Shown piece after piece: positions 10,863 to 22,880 of a DNA stretch of 64,000 nt (its first letter is position 1; each line of letters begins with the position of its first letter). The notes below the pieces were generated by a model that searched no databases, was not told where the DNA came from, and worked only from the letters and a program-made list of their open reading frames with translations. Made by a program: the position numbers and the translations under genes. This DNA is from Ctenosaura bakeri (taxonomy: Eukaryota > Chordata > Lepidosauria > Squamata > Iguanidae): NCBI GenBank assembly GCA_948474755.1, contig CAOLHI010000651.1, positions 682,001-746,000 of the forward strand, written 5' to 3'.

Positions 10863-12184
10863 TCTGCTGCTGGAAATTTGTTGCTGGAGCAGATAATTAA
10901 ACAGTCAGTTTGTAATTACTTAGAAAGCAATGCCTTAATCACTAGAAGTCAACATGGATTTCTCAGAAATAAGTCAAGACAGACTAATCTTATCTCTTTT
11001 TATGATAGGGTTACAAGCTTGATAGATGAAGGGAATGCTGTAGACGTAGCATATCTTGACTTCAGTAAGGCCTTTGACAAAGTTCCCCATTACATTCTTG
11101 CAAAGAAGCCAATAAAATGCAGGCTGGGCAGGACTACTGTTAGGTGGATTTGTAATTGGTTGACTGGCTTAACCCAAAGGGTGATCAGCAATGGCTGCTT
11201 TTCATCCTGGAGAGAAGTGTCACAGGGTTCTGTCCTGGGCCCAGTGCTATTCAACATCTTCATCTATGACTTGGATGGAGTTGAGGGTATGCTGATCAAA
11301 TTTGCAGATGACACCAAATTGGGAGGAATTGCTAATATACCAGAGGACAGGATCAGATTTCAAAATGACCTGGACAGATTAGAGAGCTGGGCCAAAGCTA
11401 ACAAAATGAATTTCAACAGAGAGAAATGTAAGGTCCTACACTTAGGCAGAAAAAATGGCATGCAAAAATATAGGATGGGGGATGTGTGGCTGGATAGCAG
11501 TATGTGTGAAAGGGATGTGGGAGTCTTGGCAGATCACAAGCTGAACATGAGTCAGCAGTGTGATGCGGCAGGCAAGAAAGCCAACACAATTCTTGGTTGC
11601 ATCAATAGGAGTATGGTGTCTAGATCAAGGGAGGTAATGGTACCACTCTATTCTGCATTGGTTAGGCCTCATTTGGAATACTGTGTCCAGTTCTGGGCAC
11701 CTCATTTCGGGAAGGATATTGACAAGCTGGAGCATGTCCAGAGGAGGGCAACCAAAATGGTGAAGGGCCTGGAAGTCATGCCCTATGAGGAGCGGCATAG
11801 GGAGCTGAGTATGTTTAGTCTGCAGAAGAGAAGGTTAAGAGGGGACATGATAGCCATGTTTAAATATTTGAAGGGATGTCATGTCGAGGAGGAAGCAGGC
11901 TTGTTTTCTACTGCTCCAGAGACCAGGACAAGGAGCAATGTATTCAAGGTACAGGAAAGAAAATTCCACCTGAACCTCAGGAAGAACTTCCTGACAGTCA
12001 GACCTGTCTGGCAGTGGAATATGCTGCCTCAGAGTGGGGTAGAGTCTCCTCCTTTTGAGGTTTTTAAGGAAAGGCTGGATGGCCATCTGTTGGGAATGCT
12101 TTAATGTGTGTTTCTGCATAGCAGGGGGTTGGACTGGATGGTCCATGTGGTCTCTTCCAACTCTATGATTCTATGATTCTATGA
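10863..12184 (+). mobile_element. CR1 LINE, 5'-truncated
   Basis: It begins inside the reverse-transcriptase domain and ends with the CR1-type 3' terminus CTCTATGATTCTATGATTC at about 12163-12184. CR1 elements end in such short repeats instead of poly-A and usually lose their 5' end at insertion. It is closely similar to the copy at 44700-46058. Confidence 0.93.
10878..12104 (+). pseudogene. CR1 reverse transcriptase C-terminal part, 408-codon open frame
   Basis: The stretch from LLEQIIKQSVCNYLESNA to the natural stop at 12104 is open. RT blocks seen are [24 protein letters not shown] (first catalytic Asp), [11 protein letters not shown] and [12 protein letters not shown] (catalytic Asp pair). 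The C-terminal CR1 region has [21 protein letters not shown], the [23 protein letters not shown] block and RPVWQWNMLPQS. Compared with the copy at 44.7 kb it has lost four codons (S-G-V-P) just before QGSVLGP and one in the NDLDEG segment, both in frame. The endonuclease domain is absent, so it cannot be autonomous. Confidence 0.88.
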
Positions 12185-15100
12185 ATATATATTTAAAAAA
12201 CAAAAACAAAAGCCAGATTAATGGAGTTACATCATAATACAAATGTATTTAATTGTATCTCTGTTGGAGTGGAAAAATATTTGACTTTATGTTTCCTGGC
12301 CTAAAATGGCTTTCCTGAGACCGAAGAAACATGGTGAAGAAAAATAAGTCAGAAGTAGAATTGCAGTGCAGTTTTAACTTGTTTCTTTCTTTCTTTTCCT
12401 TTTTTTGTTAAGATTTAATCTTGAAAATAACCCCCTCCCACACTTCCAGGCTTAAATCTTCCAGTTGCAATTGCTTATTTCCATTACATACAAACATAAT
12501 TTCCATTTTACAGAGAAGAGAACGATTACATTATTTCTTCTTGATTAGTTTTAACTTGTTTCATATGTCCCAAAATGTTTAGGGAAATAATTCTGTACAG
12601 GAATACAAGTGGGATTTTTGCCCAAATTCATGCATGCAAAAAAACCCACATGAGTGTTTCTAGGAACAATGGTTCTTTTCCACAACAAAGCCCTCTGTAT
12701 TTTTGTGCAACATTATTTCCTGGAACTCTTTTGGATATTCAAACGCTGGGTGAAAACTACACAGACTTTTTTGTTTAGTCTCACAGTTAAGAGAGGACTA
12801 TCAGAATAATTTGTCCTTTGTGTATGAGGACTAAATAGTTGAAGATTTGTATCCCTAATCTCTGGGCTCAGAAGAAGGAAATACTTACATGCTGCCACAT
12901 ATTTCTATATTTTCTTAATTTTGTCTTTTAAATGTACAGAGCTTCTCCCCTGTGAGATTTCCTTCTACTGTCGTATACCCCTTCCTTATGGTAATAGAAA
13001 GATGTGATTAATCCAAAACCAGGTGGATGGAACTGGGCTATCATTTCTCACTAGGCATCATTGTTTCCGTTTGCAGGTGCTGGGAACAAGGAGCCATAGT
13101 GTGAGATTTTCCTACTTATTCTGGATTTTTTGCCGCTCTTCCTGACAGCACAGGAGAGACCCATTCTGCAATGACTCTTATAATGTCAAGATAATGGGGG
13201 GAAAAGGCCTAAAGACTGGACAGAACCTATCAAACGTAGCACTGGAAATAAGAGAATATCTGTTCCTCGTTATCTTGCTTTCCCTAGAATCAGAGGTGCA
13301 TAGTGGAGTGACCACCAGTTATCTCAACCTGTTCAGTTAACTGAAATAAGCTAATTGCATCACTACTCTGGCCATTCTGCATGTTACCTTATCCTGTTAT
13401 CCTCCCATCACAATCCCAGCAGCGCCTTTGCCAGGTGGGGAGCACAACCAGAATGCTTCCATGCACTCAGTTGGATCCCTGCAAAAGAGTGTGAGCAACA
13501 CATGCCTGCCTTCCTGAGGCCAGAATTCTGTTGGTGTGTTAATGTGATACACTACCTAGAATGGTTTTCACAGTTTTAATCCAGTTTGGTCCTTTGAACA
13601 CTTGAATAAGCATCTCATATATCTGAGTTAGTTAGCAAGTCTTGCTTGCTTTAGGTAATTCTGGGTGTCTCACCAGCTTCAGGAAAGACATAGAGAAAGG
13701 CAAGTGTTCAGCATGACCAAAGAATCAGAACTGAGCAACTACAGATACATAGAACCAGACAGAGATTCCATAGGTGAAGCTCACACAGCAGAAGCACCAG
13801 ATCCTATGAGAAGTCTACAAGGATTTATCGGACAAAAGAGAGTAGGAAAAACCTACAGTTGAGATGGTTGCATCTGTCTCCTTGAGAAACAAACTGAAGT
13901 ATGTGCTGAAGAGCCAGGTACTTAGAGCTTTTTACAGAATAAACTTTTACCATTCATAAGCATGTGGAGCATAATATCTTTTTTTTTTCTGGTTTAATAC
14001 ATGTGCTTTCCAATACTTATTCCTGCACCTATATACTAAAATTATTCTGATATACAGAACAATATTCCATATGAAATATACCATGTATCGCCAGGTGGAG
14101 TGCTTATATGAATATCTATAATAATCTGAGTTCAAGAAGTATATGTTAAATAGTTAACACTGATTTGAACTCTCTCTGAACTGAATGCTTAGAAACAGAT
14201 GAAGGAAAGTTCTTGTTGACTTGCATGTGCAGCCTATACTGTGGTCTGCATTTACAGAAGCTTCTGTGACCCATAAAGGGAGACTGTAAGGATCCCTGAC
14301 TGGATATTGGTCAGTTGGGTCGTGGCTGAACCTTCAGTTTTCATGCATTAGTAGTTGTTAAGGCACTATGCCTGATTCACTTCATTCATGTTTAGACTTT
14401 TGCCAAGCTTATGCAGTGGTAGCAAAGGGAGGCAGACAGAATTTGCCAGCTCCAAACAGCCTGTTCCTCCAATGCCTTGTTGGCAGCCTGCTGCCACCCC
14501 TTACATAGTCGTGCTGGTGAAGCCCACTAACAGGATTCTGGCCTGAGACTGCATAGTTATGAGAGCTGCAAGGAGGACAGCACTCTTGTATGCTATTTTA
14601 TTGAACTAGGAAATGAGGACTAATGATAAAGGGATGGGGGAAAAAACTGGGCAAAAAAAAAAAAAGAGAGAGAGAGATGCTAAAGAAGGAAGAGACTATA
14701 AAAGGTGGAAAGAAAGAAGGTGGAATTAAAAAAATAGTTTGGCTGGCCTGGGAAAACAGGAGGACTTGGGCTGAGCTTTCTATGAGGCATTGATCGAAAG
14801 GTGGGTTAACAGTCAGGTCAAAGAAAAGAGAAAAGCTAGAGGTGTAGTAAAAAGTCTTTTCTTCAGTTAATATTATGCAGCCTTCTTGAGTTATTTAAAA
14901 TGGAAAAGTGATTTTCAGAGTATCTTATTTTGCCTTTATCCTTTTGTATCTTTTTTTTTCCTCCGCAAGCTTAGCTTTTTGGTTCTTGAGTTATTGCAAA
15001 ATTGAGCTGCATCACAAATGTGTACATATCTTCATTTGTATGAGATACCTCCAATTAGAAGCAAGCTAACAAACAGAGCATTCTAAACGTGAATTCTTTT

Positions 15101-16367
15101 TTTCTTTTCTTTTTTATGTTCAATTCACATAATAATGAAGACAGACCTGCATCTGTTTGTGGTCTCCTAAAAGATTTTCAGACAACAACTCCTCTCAACA
15201 TTCCTGTTGTTATACTCAATGCCCACATCTCAACAGTGTGAATGACGATGCCTTTTAAGTTGTTTCTTCATTCCACAAAACAGAGATGCCCCAGTGGGCT
15301 TCTTTGTCAGGCAAAGGTGTTAAAAATCATAACCTAATAGATTTTTACATATGCAACAGTACAGAGACTTCTTGAGTAGGATTCAGTGTTCTCTGCTGGG
15401 TAGCCTTTCCAGGACAGAAACAGTCTGGATCTCAAGGGAAATTACTTTTTCTGTTGCTAATGGAGTTGAAAGTTTATTGCCTGGATTTTATGACTCTTTG
15501 TCTCTCAGCGCCCCCATGGCCAAAGAGGAGCGTGGCCTCTGCCTGTTCTGTTATCTCTTCAGACCATCTTAACTGACAACAACAAAAACAACATCCTGAC
15601 AGAATGTAGGCCTGTAACCCTAACATCGTCATTTTCTTCTTCTCCTGCATGATTTTTAGCACCTTTGCCTGATAAGGATGCTAGTGGGGTTTTGAAAGCT
15701 TGTAATTTGTACATTTTTGGTTGGTCCAATAACAGTATCTCTCTCTCTTTTTTGTTGTTTTTGTTTTGGTGGATTTTGGAAGTTGTTGTATTTTGCTGCA
15801 TGGGTGACATGACTACCCCAGTTATGTTTTCTTCATTTCAGCTATTTGCGGCTATCCACTCACACCTTATGTACTAGTCTGAGTTCCTTTTAATCTTCCT
15901 TTCTGGTTGAGCAGTTTTATTGCATTCATTGCAGTCTTTTTCTGTGTGTCAAACATTTTTGAAATATTCACAATGACTATTCTCCCTTCCTTCCCCTTCA
16001 AAATTTATTGTGGAGATGGAACTAATTAGTTCAAGTCTGAAATGGAGAATCAGAACCTGCATTTTTCAAAGCAAGTTATCACTCTGTCTCAACTATCTTT
16101 TAATGTGGTGTTGTAGACCTGTGTGTTAGTTCTTCGTGTACTCTCCATATTGCTTAAGTTACTTTTCCATATACATACCAAATTGCAGTTTGTATATGTG
16201 TATGGCGGGGGGGTTGGTTGAAGTGACAGATTGCTCATCAAATTGGGTTATGTTGCTCCAGTGTTTGGCTCTCTGGTTGGAAAATCAACATCTTAAGTAG
16301 CCACTTAGAGGCAAGTGTTTTGAGGATGTAGTCCAGAAGCCATGCAAGCCATTGCCTTCCATATCAG
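12185..16367. other. Mostly featureless AT-rich sequence
   Basis: The only simple repeat of note is a poly-A plus (GA)n tract at about 14655-14678. An open frame at 13665-13862 is discussed as a weak observation. I saw no repeat family or exon I could support. Confidence 0.5.
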
Positions 16368-16389
16368 TTGTGACTAGCAGTTGTGACTA

Positions 16390-16849
16390 GCCCTCCACTT
16401 TCATGAGGATTCAGAGTGCAGAACCCTTGCGAAAGTGGAAAAATCACGAACAACTCCTCCCATGATCCCCCTCCCATTGCCTTCCAGGATTCTGGTGCAG
16501 GAGCCTTCCTTCTCCATGCCTGGGCCAGAAGCAAGGGAATGAAAGCGGGGAGCTCTGGAAGGGAGAAGCAAAGAGTGTGTGTGCCCCCCATTGCTTACCT
16601 TTTGTCTTGGTTGGAGCCCTTGGTGCTGGGGCAGAGGCAAGGGAATGGGAGGGGAGAAACTCTGGAGGGCATGTGTGCATCACCTCCCCGTCCAATGTTG
16701 CTTTACCTTTTGGCTCTGCACACTTGCAGAGAAGTTTCTCTGTGCCAGTAAAATGCCAGGGAACGGGAGGAGAAGAATGGGAGAGAGGATGCATGGGTGC
16801 CCCGTGAATAGTCACATTCTCGTGAATCAGGCCTGCAAATGTGGAAAGA
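16390..16849. mobile_element. GC-rich Tigger/pogo-like nonautonomous DNA element
   Basis: The left end (GCCCTCCACTTTCATGAGG, then CTTGCGAAAGTGGAAAAATC) has an imperfect inverted counterpart at the right end (ATTCTCGTGAATCAGGCC, then GCAAATGTGGAAAG). TA lies at both borders (16388-16389 and 16850-16851). The interior is much richer in G and C than the surroundings, and it throws up many overlapping ORFs on both strands that I regard as spurious. A 13-bp tandem duplication (AGTTGTGACTAGC) abuts the left border. Confidence 0.6.
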
Positions 16850-16851
16850 TA

Positions 16852-18040
16852 GCTGTATCTGTTTTGACATTACAAGCAAACTAGACAATGGCAGAGTAAA
16901 TCTGTTTCCTGCTGTGCTGTGCTGGGGTCTCATCCATGTTAACATTTGACAGAATAGAAACTTGTCCAAACACTGTATAAAAGTGTTGTCCAGAACCTTC
17001 TGCTTCTTGAGTTCTGTAGTTAGGTCTAAAAATATGTGGGGTTTTGTTTTGCATATGCTGATACTTATAGTTTATTTTGTATCTTTAGACTCCTAACTTC
17101 TATCATAATCCAAATAAGCGATGTCAGCATTCCATATAAGCTATGGTGTCATTTCAGTAAAGTTATCTCATTGTTTCCTTTGATAAAGAAATTCAAGTCC
17201 ATAAATCTATAAAAACTACAGTTTTACTGGTTTGAGGCTATGACCTTCTCTCGTTCTCTGTCTGTGTCCTCCCCTGATCCCATCCCTTAGTTTGCATTTG
17301 TGAGGCATTGTTAGTTTGTCATGTGTTTGCTATACGCAAGAACAAACTGTCACTTTAAACTTGAAATGCCTGCCCTACCACACGGAGAAATGGAATTTGG
17401 TGTTCACAGGTTCCAGAAAATGAAGAGGTGAAAAAAATTGCAGGGAAGGTCTTGAGAGAATTACTCAATATTTCTAAATTAGCTTTTTACTTTACTGCAT
17501 TGTTAGAAAATAAATAAAGGGGAAGTACTACACAATGATACTAATGACAGCAGATACAATTGTTGTATATTTAATATGTGGATAAAACAGCTGTTATGTA
17601 ACTACTGTTAACGGTTAGGGTTGTTTGTTTGTTTTTACTTCCATAGAATATTAGTGTCTCTGACATACACCTTATAAATTCCATATTTTGCAGGAATAAA
17701 TTAATGGGCCTTGCTACTTTTATGTCCAGTATTGTTACCTAGTGATTTCTTTTCAATTGAGAAACTAATTATCTCACCAATTCTTAGATTAATTGCTGTT
17801 GTGACAGCAATTGTATACTGATGTCATTATTTATTACAGTAGCAGCACTGTACAGTGTACAAAATGTACTTGTAGTGATGGCCACCAGTGTAGATGGCTG
17901 AAATGTGGGTTGAGTACATTCATGGAGAACAAGAATTATCTGTCTGAATATCTTGCTGGGTAGCTTACATGAGAGGAAGGTTCTATGGTCCTCATGTCCT
18001 GTGTATAATTGTCCTGTAGACATGTTATTGGCTACTTTGG
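16852..18040. other. No feature seen
   Basis: AT-rich. An open stretch at about 17409-17515 reads like protein (VPENEEVKK...) but lacks a convincing donor site and is not called. Confidence 0.5.
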
Positions 18041-18100
18041 GAATAGAATGCTAGACTAAACAGGCCTTTGGTCTAATCCAGCGCAGTTCTTCATGTATTC
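18041..18100 (-). repeat. Fragment of a 'gatccagcagggctcttc'-type repeat
   Basis: AAACAGGCCTTTGGTCTAATCCAGC matches the pattern found in opposite orientation at 38118 and 56500. It is a short, old fragment. Confidence 0.4.
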
Positions 18101-20033
18101 CTAATCCTTCTCTGAGGCTCTTGCGATTTGGACACCACAGCATAAACTTGCAGCCTTTTTCTGCAAGGTATGTGTGTTTGTGACAAAGGGGTTAGCAGTA
18201 GAATTGTATCTCTGCTTCTCTGGTGGTATAGTCGTTGTACTGATGCTATCCTCTGTGCATTTGGGTTGCTGTAGGTGCTGTGGGATTTAAACATAAGAGA
18301 GACTGTGCATATTGCACAGGAACATGAACGCTTCAATTCAGATGGTATATGCTAAAGGAAATATTCCTGCTTTAGCTGAGTCAGTGATCTGCCTGAGCGT
18401 ACGGTAGCTTCATGTGTTAATGTGCATGTTTATAAGTCCAGCATGTGAGAACTATTATCTGTATTAAGTTTGTGACCAAAGCTGGATATTTCATACCAGA
18501 AATATCATTGTTTAAAAAATAAAATATGTTTATAGAAGTCTGAGAATATATTTTATATTCTCAAATATAAAATTTTAAGTAAAATCTTTATATATACATT
18601 GTATAAATTAAATTATATCGATTACGTAAAGATTTTAAAGCTGATTAGGCAGGTTGGTAGTCCTATAATCTCTTTGTTTGGAGCATGATAAGTACATATT
18701 CTATAATGTACACATAGTCTTATTCATGTATATTTTTCAGGAGAAATTTGGGGAAAACATGGTACATTCTAGAAGGGGTAATCTAGACTACAAAGGTTTT
18801 TTTTTCTTTTAAGTATAATTCTCAGTGGCAATTCTAACAGTAGGTTTCTGGGGGTTGTAGTCCATAAAGTAATTTTCCAAGTTCTACTTCAGCCCTGCCA
18901 TTTTCATCTGTGTGCTTCTATAGGAGACATTTCAAAAGCACACCAGGAGGAAAACATTACATGGGAAATTGTCATAGTTCCGAAGCTGGCTGTGGCAATT
19001 TCTTAGAAATCCATTTGAAGTTTCTTGACTTAGGCCAAAAAGCATTTTTGCACATCATCAAAGCTGCCTTTTGACTGTCTCTGACGCTCTTCCTGTACAT
19101 GTGTGAACATTGTTAATGAAATAGAAAAAAGTAAAGAGTATTTTTTTAAATTGGAGTACACTTTCTAGTTTACGTTCACATATTGCAGATACAGGAAATG
19201 GGAAAAACAACTTCAGCTTCACATCTGGAAATACTTTACATATTGCTTGTATAATCAAAACTACTTTAACATCAGAGTTGTGCAGTGCAGATGTGATGTA
19301 TCTTGAGCTCCTAGTCATTATTATGTGAGTGGGAATGCCTTTTTGAACTCAAATACTCCTCACTCCTTACTGTTACAGAAATTCCCTCCTCCCTTATCTC
19401 TATCAGTTTAATTGTTGTATAGTGTGAACCTTCCTAGGTTAATGCTAACAGTGGTTAGCATTTACTGTGATTTTACCTTCAACTTCTGCTTTCAAATCAT
19501 ATAGCTAGCATTAATCACCGTGAAGATGTTACATTACAGAATTGTTAATACTGGAAAGGGTGAGAATTTCTTCGCTGGAAGAGTATTGTATATTTTGATT
19601 CCATGGAAGGTTTTAATGCAGAGGTTGAATAGTCTCACTGAGATACTTTGGCAGCAAAGCATAGTTTCCTGCACTGACAGAGAGTTAAACTAGATAGTTC
19701 ATCTGTTTCCTTCCAGTTCTATGCCTCTTTGAAATTGTGGGGCTCTCTTCATTATTGTCCCATTTTCAACTAACCACTACCCTTTATGTCCAAACTTGGA
19801 ACTGTAATTAGCTTTAATGATGGATTATTCAAACAAAATAGGATATTATGTTAATTCTCATAACAGACAAAAATCTGATGTTACCATTCTTCCAACAGGA
19901 CTTTTCCATTCTGTCCAGTTCAGGCCCTCCAACCATTTGCAGTAGAATTTGAGGGCACACTGGGTAAGGGAAGAGGATCACTCCATCCTTCTATAGTGAC
20001 AGGACAGTTCATGAGAAGGACTTAAAGGCAGTG
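18101..20033. other. No confident feature
   Basis: Very AT-rich at 18500-18620 with short self-complementary runs. Near 18841 is a fragment with GGGGGTTGTAGTCCA, of the same type as the repeat at 9225-9405. Confidence 0.5.
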
Positions 20034-20170
20034 ATGTAGACTCAAATCAATTGACTCAGACTCAAGTCAGACTTCAGTGACTTGACTTGGACTTGACTTG
20101 GTAAAAATTACACATTGACTCGACTCAATTTAAGACTTGCATGTTTTTAGTGACTGACTTGCTGCCCTTG
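20034..20170. repeat. Degenerate GACTTG/GACTCA interspersed hexamer cluster
   Basis: Within about 130 bases there are repeated forms of GACTCA, GACTCAAGTC, GACTTGACTTG and GACTCGACTC, several mutually complementary. It resembles 'gactcgacttggactcgagtc'-type repeats seen in some vertebrate genomes. Its class is not known to me. Confidence 0.5.
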
Positions 20171-20832
20171 GTTCAGTAACATAACACATTCCTCTGGAAA
20201 CCTTACAACTTGCTGGTCACATGGCGATCTGTCTCAAGCCCAAAGTGTAGATACATTTCTCAGAGGGAACAGCAAATGGGCTTGAGGTAGGGTTGAGGTC
20301 TGCTCAGCAGCCTCTCCCTACTTCATATAGGAGGAGCTTTCTAAAACTTTTCCTAAGAGCAGAAGATAAGCTTTGCAAATAGGAAGTAAGAAGGATTCTA
20401 TTCCCCACTTCCAAAATCACAAAAGTGGAGGGCGGGCTCTGCTTAAATTGTTAAAACTGACTTTGTTTGACTCTGTCTGGAAATTCTGGAACACAAGTTG
20501 GGGATTAAATTGGCTCCCAGAATTGAGACTTGACATAAAAGACTTAAATGCATCACTGCTTGAAGGATGCCTCTATGCATTTTATGTTTTTGTTGGACTT
20601 TGTCTTCTTTATAACCATGTTTCCCAGATCCACCCTTCAGTCCCCTGTGGATGATGACTGGCTTGAATCCTTTGTTTTAATCTGAGTAAAAACTGTGAGA
20701 CAAGGAATGTTAACCACTATAGCTACTGAAATCAAAGGAGTAACAATATTTTGTGTTGTGTGTTGTCAAAACAATTTGCTAAGAGCTTCTGTTGTAATGT
20801 GTAAATCAGAAACAATACTATAAAATAATATG
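20171..20832. other. No feature seen
   Basis: Unique-looking sequence. The open frame at 20373-20654 has no recognisable domain. Confidence 0.45.
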
Positions 20833-21053
20833 CAGCAGACCCTCACTATCCTCTGGAGTTTGGTTCTGGGATCTCCCATGGATACAAAAATCCATGGATG
20901 CTCAAGTCCCATTATATACTATGGCATAGTAAAATGACTTCTCTTATATAGAATGGTGAACAGCTCACATGTTTGCTTTTTGGAATTGTTCTAAAAAATA
21001 TTTTCAGGCTGTGGTTACAGAATACAAAATCTGTGGATACAAAAGGCCAACAG
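20833..21053. mobile_element. Tigger-like (TcMar) nonautonomous DNA element, copy 2, reverse orientation
   Basis: Read on the minus strand it matches copy 1 at 8942-9144. The terminus is GGCCAACAG (inverse of CAGTTGGCC with one change), followed by TA at 21054-21055. The other end holds GGATACAAAAATCCATGG and GATGCTCAAGTCCC, the inverse of 'gggacttgagcatcc'. Confidence 0.7.
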
Positions 21054-21055
21054 TA

Positions 21056-22530
21056 CCTTATAATACTTGATAGAGTCAATTTAATTTTTCTCATTATTTA
21101 TTATTAATAATAATGGCTAATAATTATTTTTATTGTTTAATCACAGACTTTACATCTTCACCCAAGATATCCTCAAAGCAATTGCACACACGCACGCACA
21201 CATAACGTATGTATACTCAGAAACAAACCTGAGTGATTTCAATGGGATTTGCTCACTGGTAAATGCATATAAAGTAGCCTGCTAATTGTTGTATTTATGG
21301 AATCAAAATCCTTCCCTGGGTACCATATGATACCACAGGGACAGGGTTCAGAGGCCATGAATTATTAACAGATGTGAGAAACACCCAAGACAATTAAAAA
21401 GGAGTTTTTTTTATTGTATCAAGAATCAAAATAGCAATTTGATTAATGCTGTTGCAAAGTTGGGGCAATCACATTAAACATAGAATGTAATTGTCTAAGT
21501 CTGCATTACTTATAGTTGAGCTTGCTCTTTAAAGGGGTGGATGGTGGTTTTCTCTGGGCTTTTTGGCTGCTGTGCGTTCTAAACTTTGCCAAATTAAACC
21601 TGTGTCCACAAAGTACTAGTGGGGTGGAAATGAACCAAACTGTTTGCAAACATCTACTAGTGTCTTCTTGCAGTGGATGAGTGGAGATGACAGTTGCTGG
21701 CTACATTTTGTTTAATTACTTAATATTTTCTGGGATGTAGACTGATGTGATTTGTCTAGGTTTTTTGTTTCTTTGTTACTTTTTGTTTTCAAGCAAGTGT
21801 TTGAATGCTCTTGTGAAAAGTTAAAGGTAAGCTGTGGTGTTCCTTCTTTTCTTTATCTGCTTCATATCTATTTCATTTTAATACTTATCCAAAGAGACTG
21901 GGGATCAAGATACAATAAGAACAGCACATGTGATCTGCTTAGGATTTAGCTTATTTCAGTAAAGGATATGAATATAATGAATAGGATGTTTTTTCCAGTG
22001 ATTAAAAAAAATGGTGGAAAAAATATTTTCATGGACCCAGTCTATACATTTTCTCTTCCTCAGTCAGATTTTATTTTTTTTACATTGTAATAAATCATAT
22101 TCAGAGATATTTTATATCTACTCTTCTTGAACAAATGTTTAAACACACATGGGAATTTTATTTAAACAGCATCTTACAAACCCAGAATCCTTTCATTTTA
22201 AAGAAATAATGAACGAGTACTCTTTTGTGTCCTGTCTTTTTCAGATAGTAAGATGGAAGATCTGTAAGCTGCCACAGGCACCTGTCAGACTAAGGAGTAA
22301 AAATGTTTGAAATAAAGCAAAATAAAAACTACCCATTTTCTGATTTATTTTGCATTGTTGTCTGTTGAAGTTAATCCTGTGCAAGACATATGATGTGTGC
22401 AACTTTTTTGGGGTGGAGCTGTGTCTCACATAAAAGGAAACATCATATAGCATTTTTGTTAATAAAAAAGCATGTTCTATGAGAAATTATAGTTGCAATG
22501 CCAAACACAGTAATTAGAGAATAAGCCTTG
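21056..22530. other. AT-rich sequence with a short repeat fragment
   Basis: Bases 21218-21290 carry a fragment of the dispersed 'gatttcaatgggatttgctcac...gtaaatg' repeat. An (AC)-rich tract lies at 21186-21203. A possible tiny exon at 21794-21826 is listed separately. Confidence 0.45.
21794..21826 (+). other. Exon-like segment, 33 nt (weak candidate)
   Basis: A long pyrimidine-rich tract ending TTTTGTTTTCAAG precedes 33 bases that read QVFECSCEKLK with no stop. They are followed by GTAAGC, a good donor form. Length is a multiple of three. I do not recognise the peptide, and such pseudo-exons arise by chance in introns. Confidence 0.15.
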
Positions 22531-22662
22531 TTGAAATAAATGTGAGTTTACTGGTTACATTTGTTTAGGATTGCACTGTTAAATGTAATCCAGTGGTTTC
22601 AGTTCTTTCATGGTGGACTTAAGATAATAAGAATGGAATGGAAACAATGCTGAAACCCCTTC

Positions 22663-22880
22663 TTATTGTTTTTATGTGTCTCCAAGTAAACTCTGACTTA
22701 TGGAGACCTTAATACAGGGTTTTCATGGCAAGATTTATTTGGAGCAGATGTGCCATTGCCAGCTTCTAAGGCTGAGAAAGCATGACTTGCCTTAGGCAAC
22801 CTGCTGGGTTTTATTGCCGAGCAGAATTTGAATCCGGGATCTCCTGGAGTCTTTGTCTAACACTATACCACACTGATTCT
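22663..22880 (-). mobile_element. Sauria-type tRNA SINE, near full length, diverged
   Basis: On the minus strand it runs from a tRNA-like head (GTGGTATAGTGTTAG, then box-B-like GGATTCAAATTC) through a body to the tail, which on the plus strand shows CTGACTTATGGAGACC. The tail matches the BovB-type 3' end. It is older than the copy at 61.9 kb. Confidence 0.75.

Noticed and set aside
10878..12104. Functional CR1 element
   Set aside because: The endonuclease domain is missing and conserved RT residues are deleted, so it is a dead fragment although open.
16364..16969. Overlapping ORFs on both strands
   Set aside because: They lie in a GC-rich DNA-transposon-like segment with few stops; none shows a domain.
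17395..17515. Open stretch reading VPENEEVKKIAGKV after a CACAG site
   Set aside because: Poor pyrimidine tract, no good donor, stop soon after; likely chance.
18741..18800. Open stretch reading EKFGENMVHSRR after TTTTTCAG
   Set aside because: Only a weak donor (AAAG|GTTTTT) follows, and no homology is recognisable.
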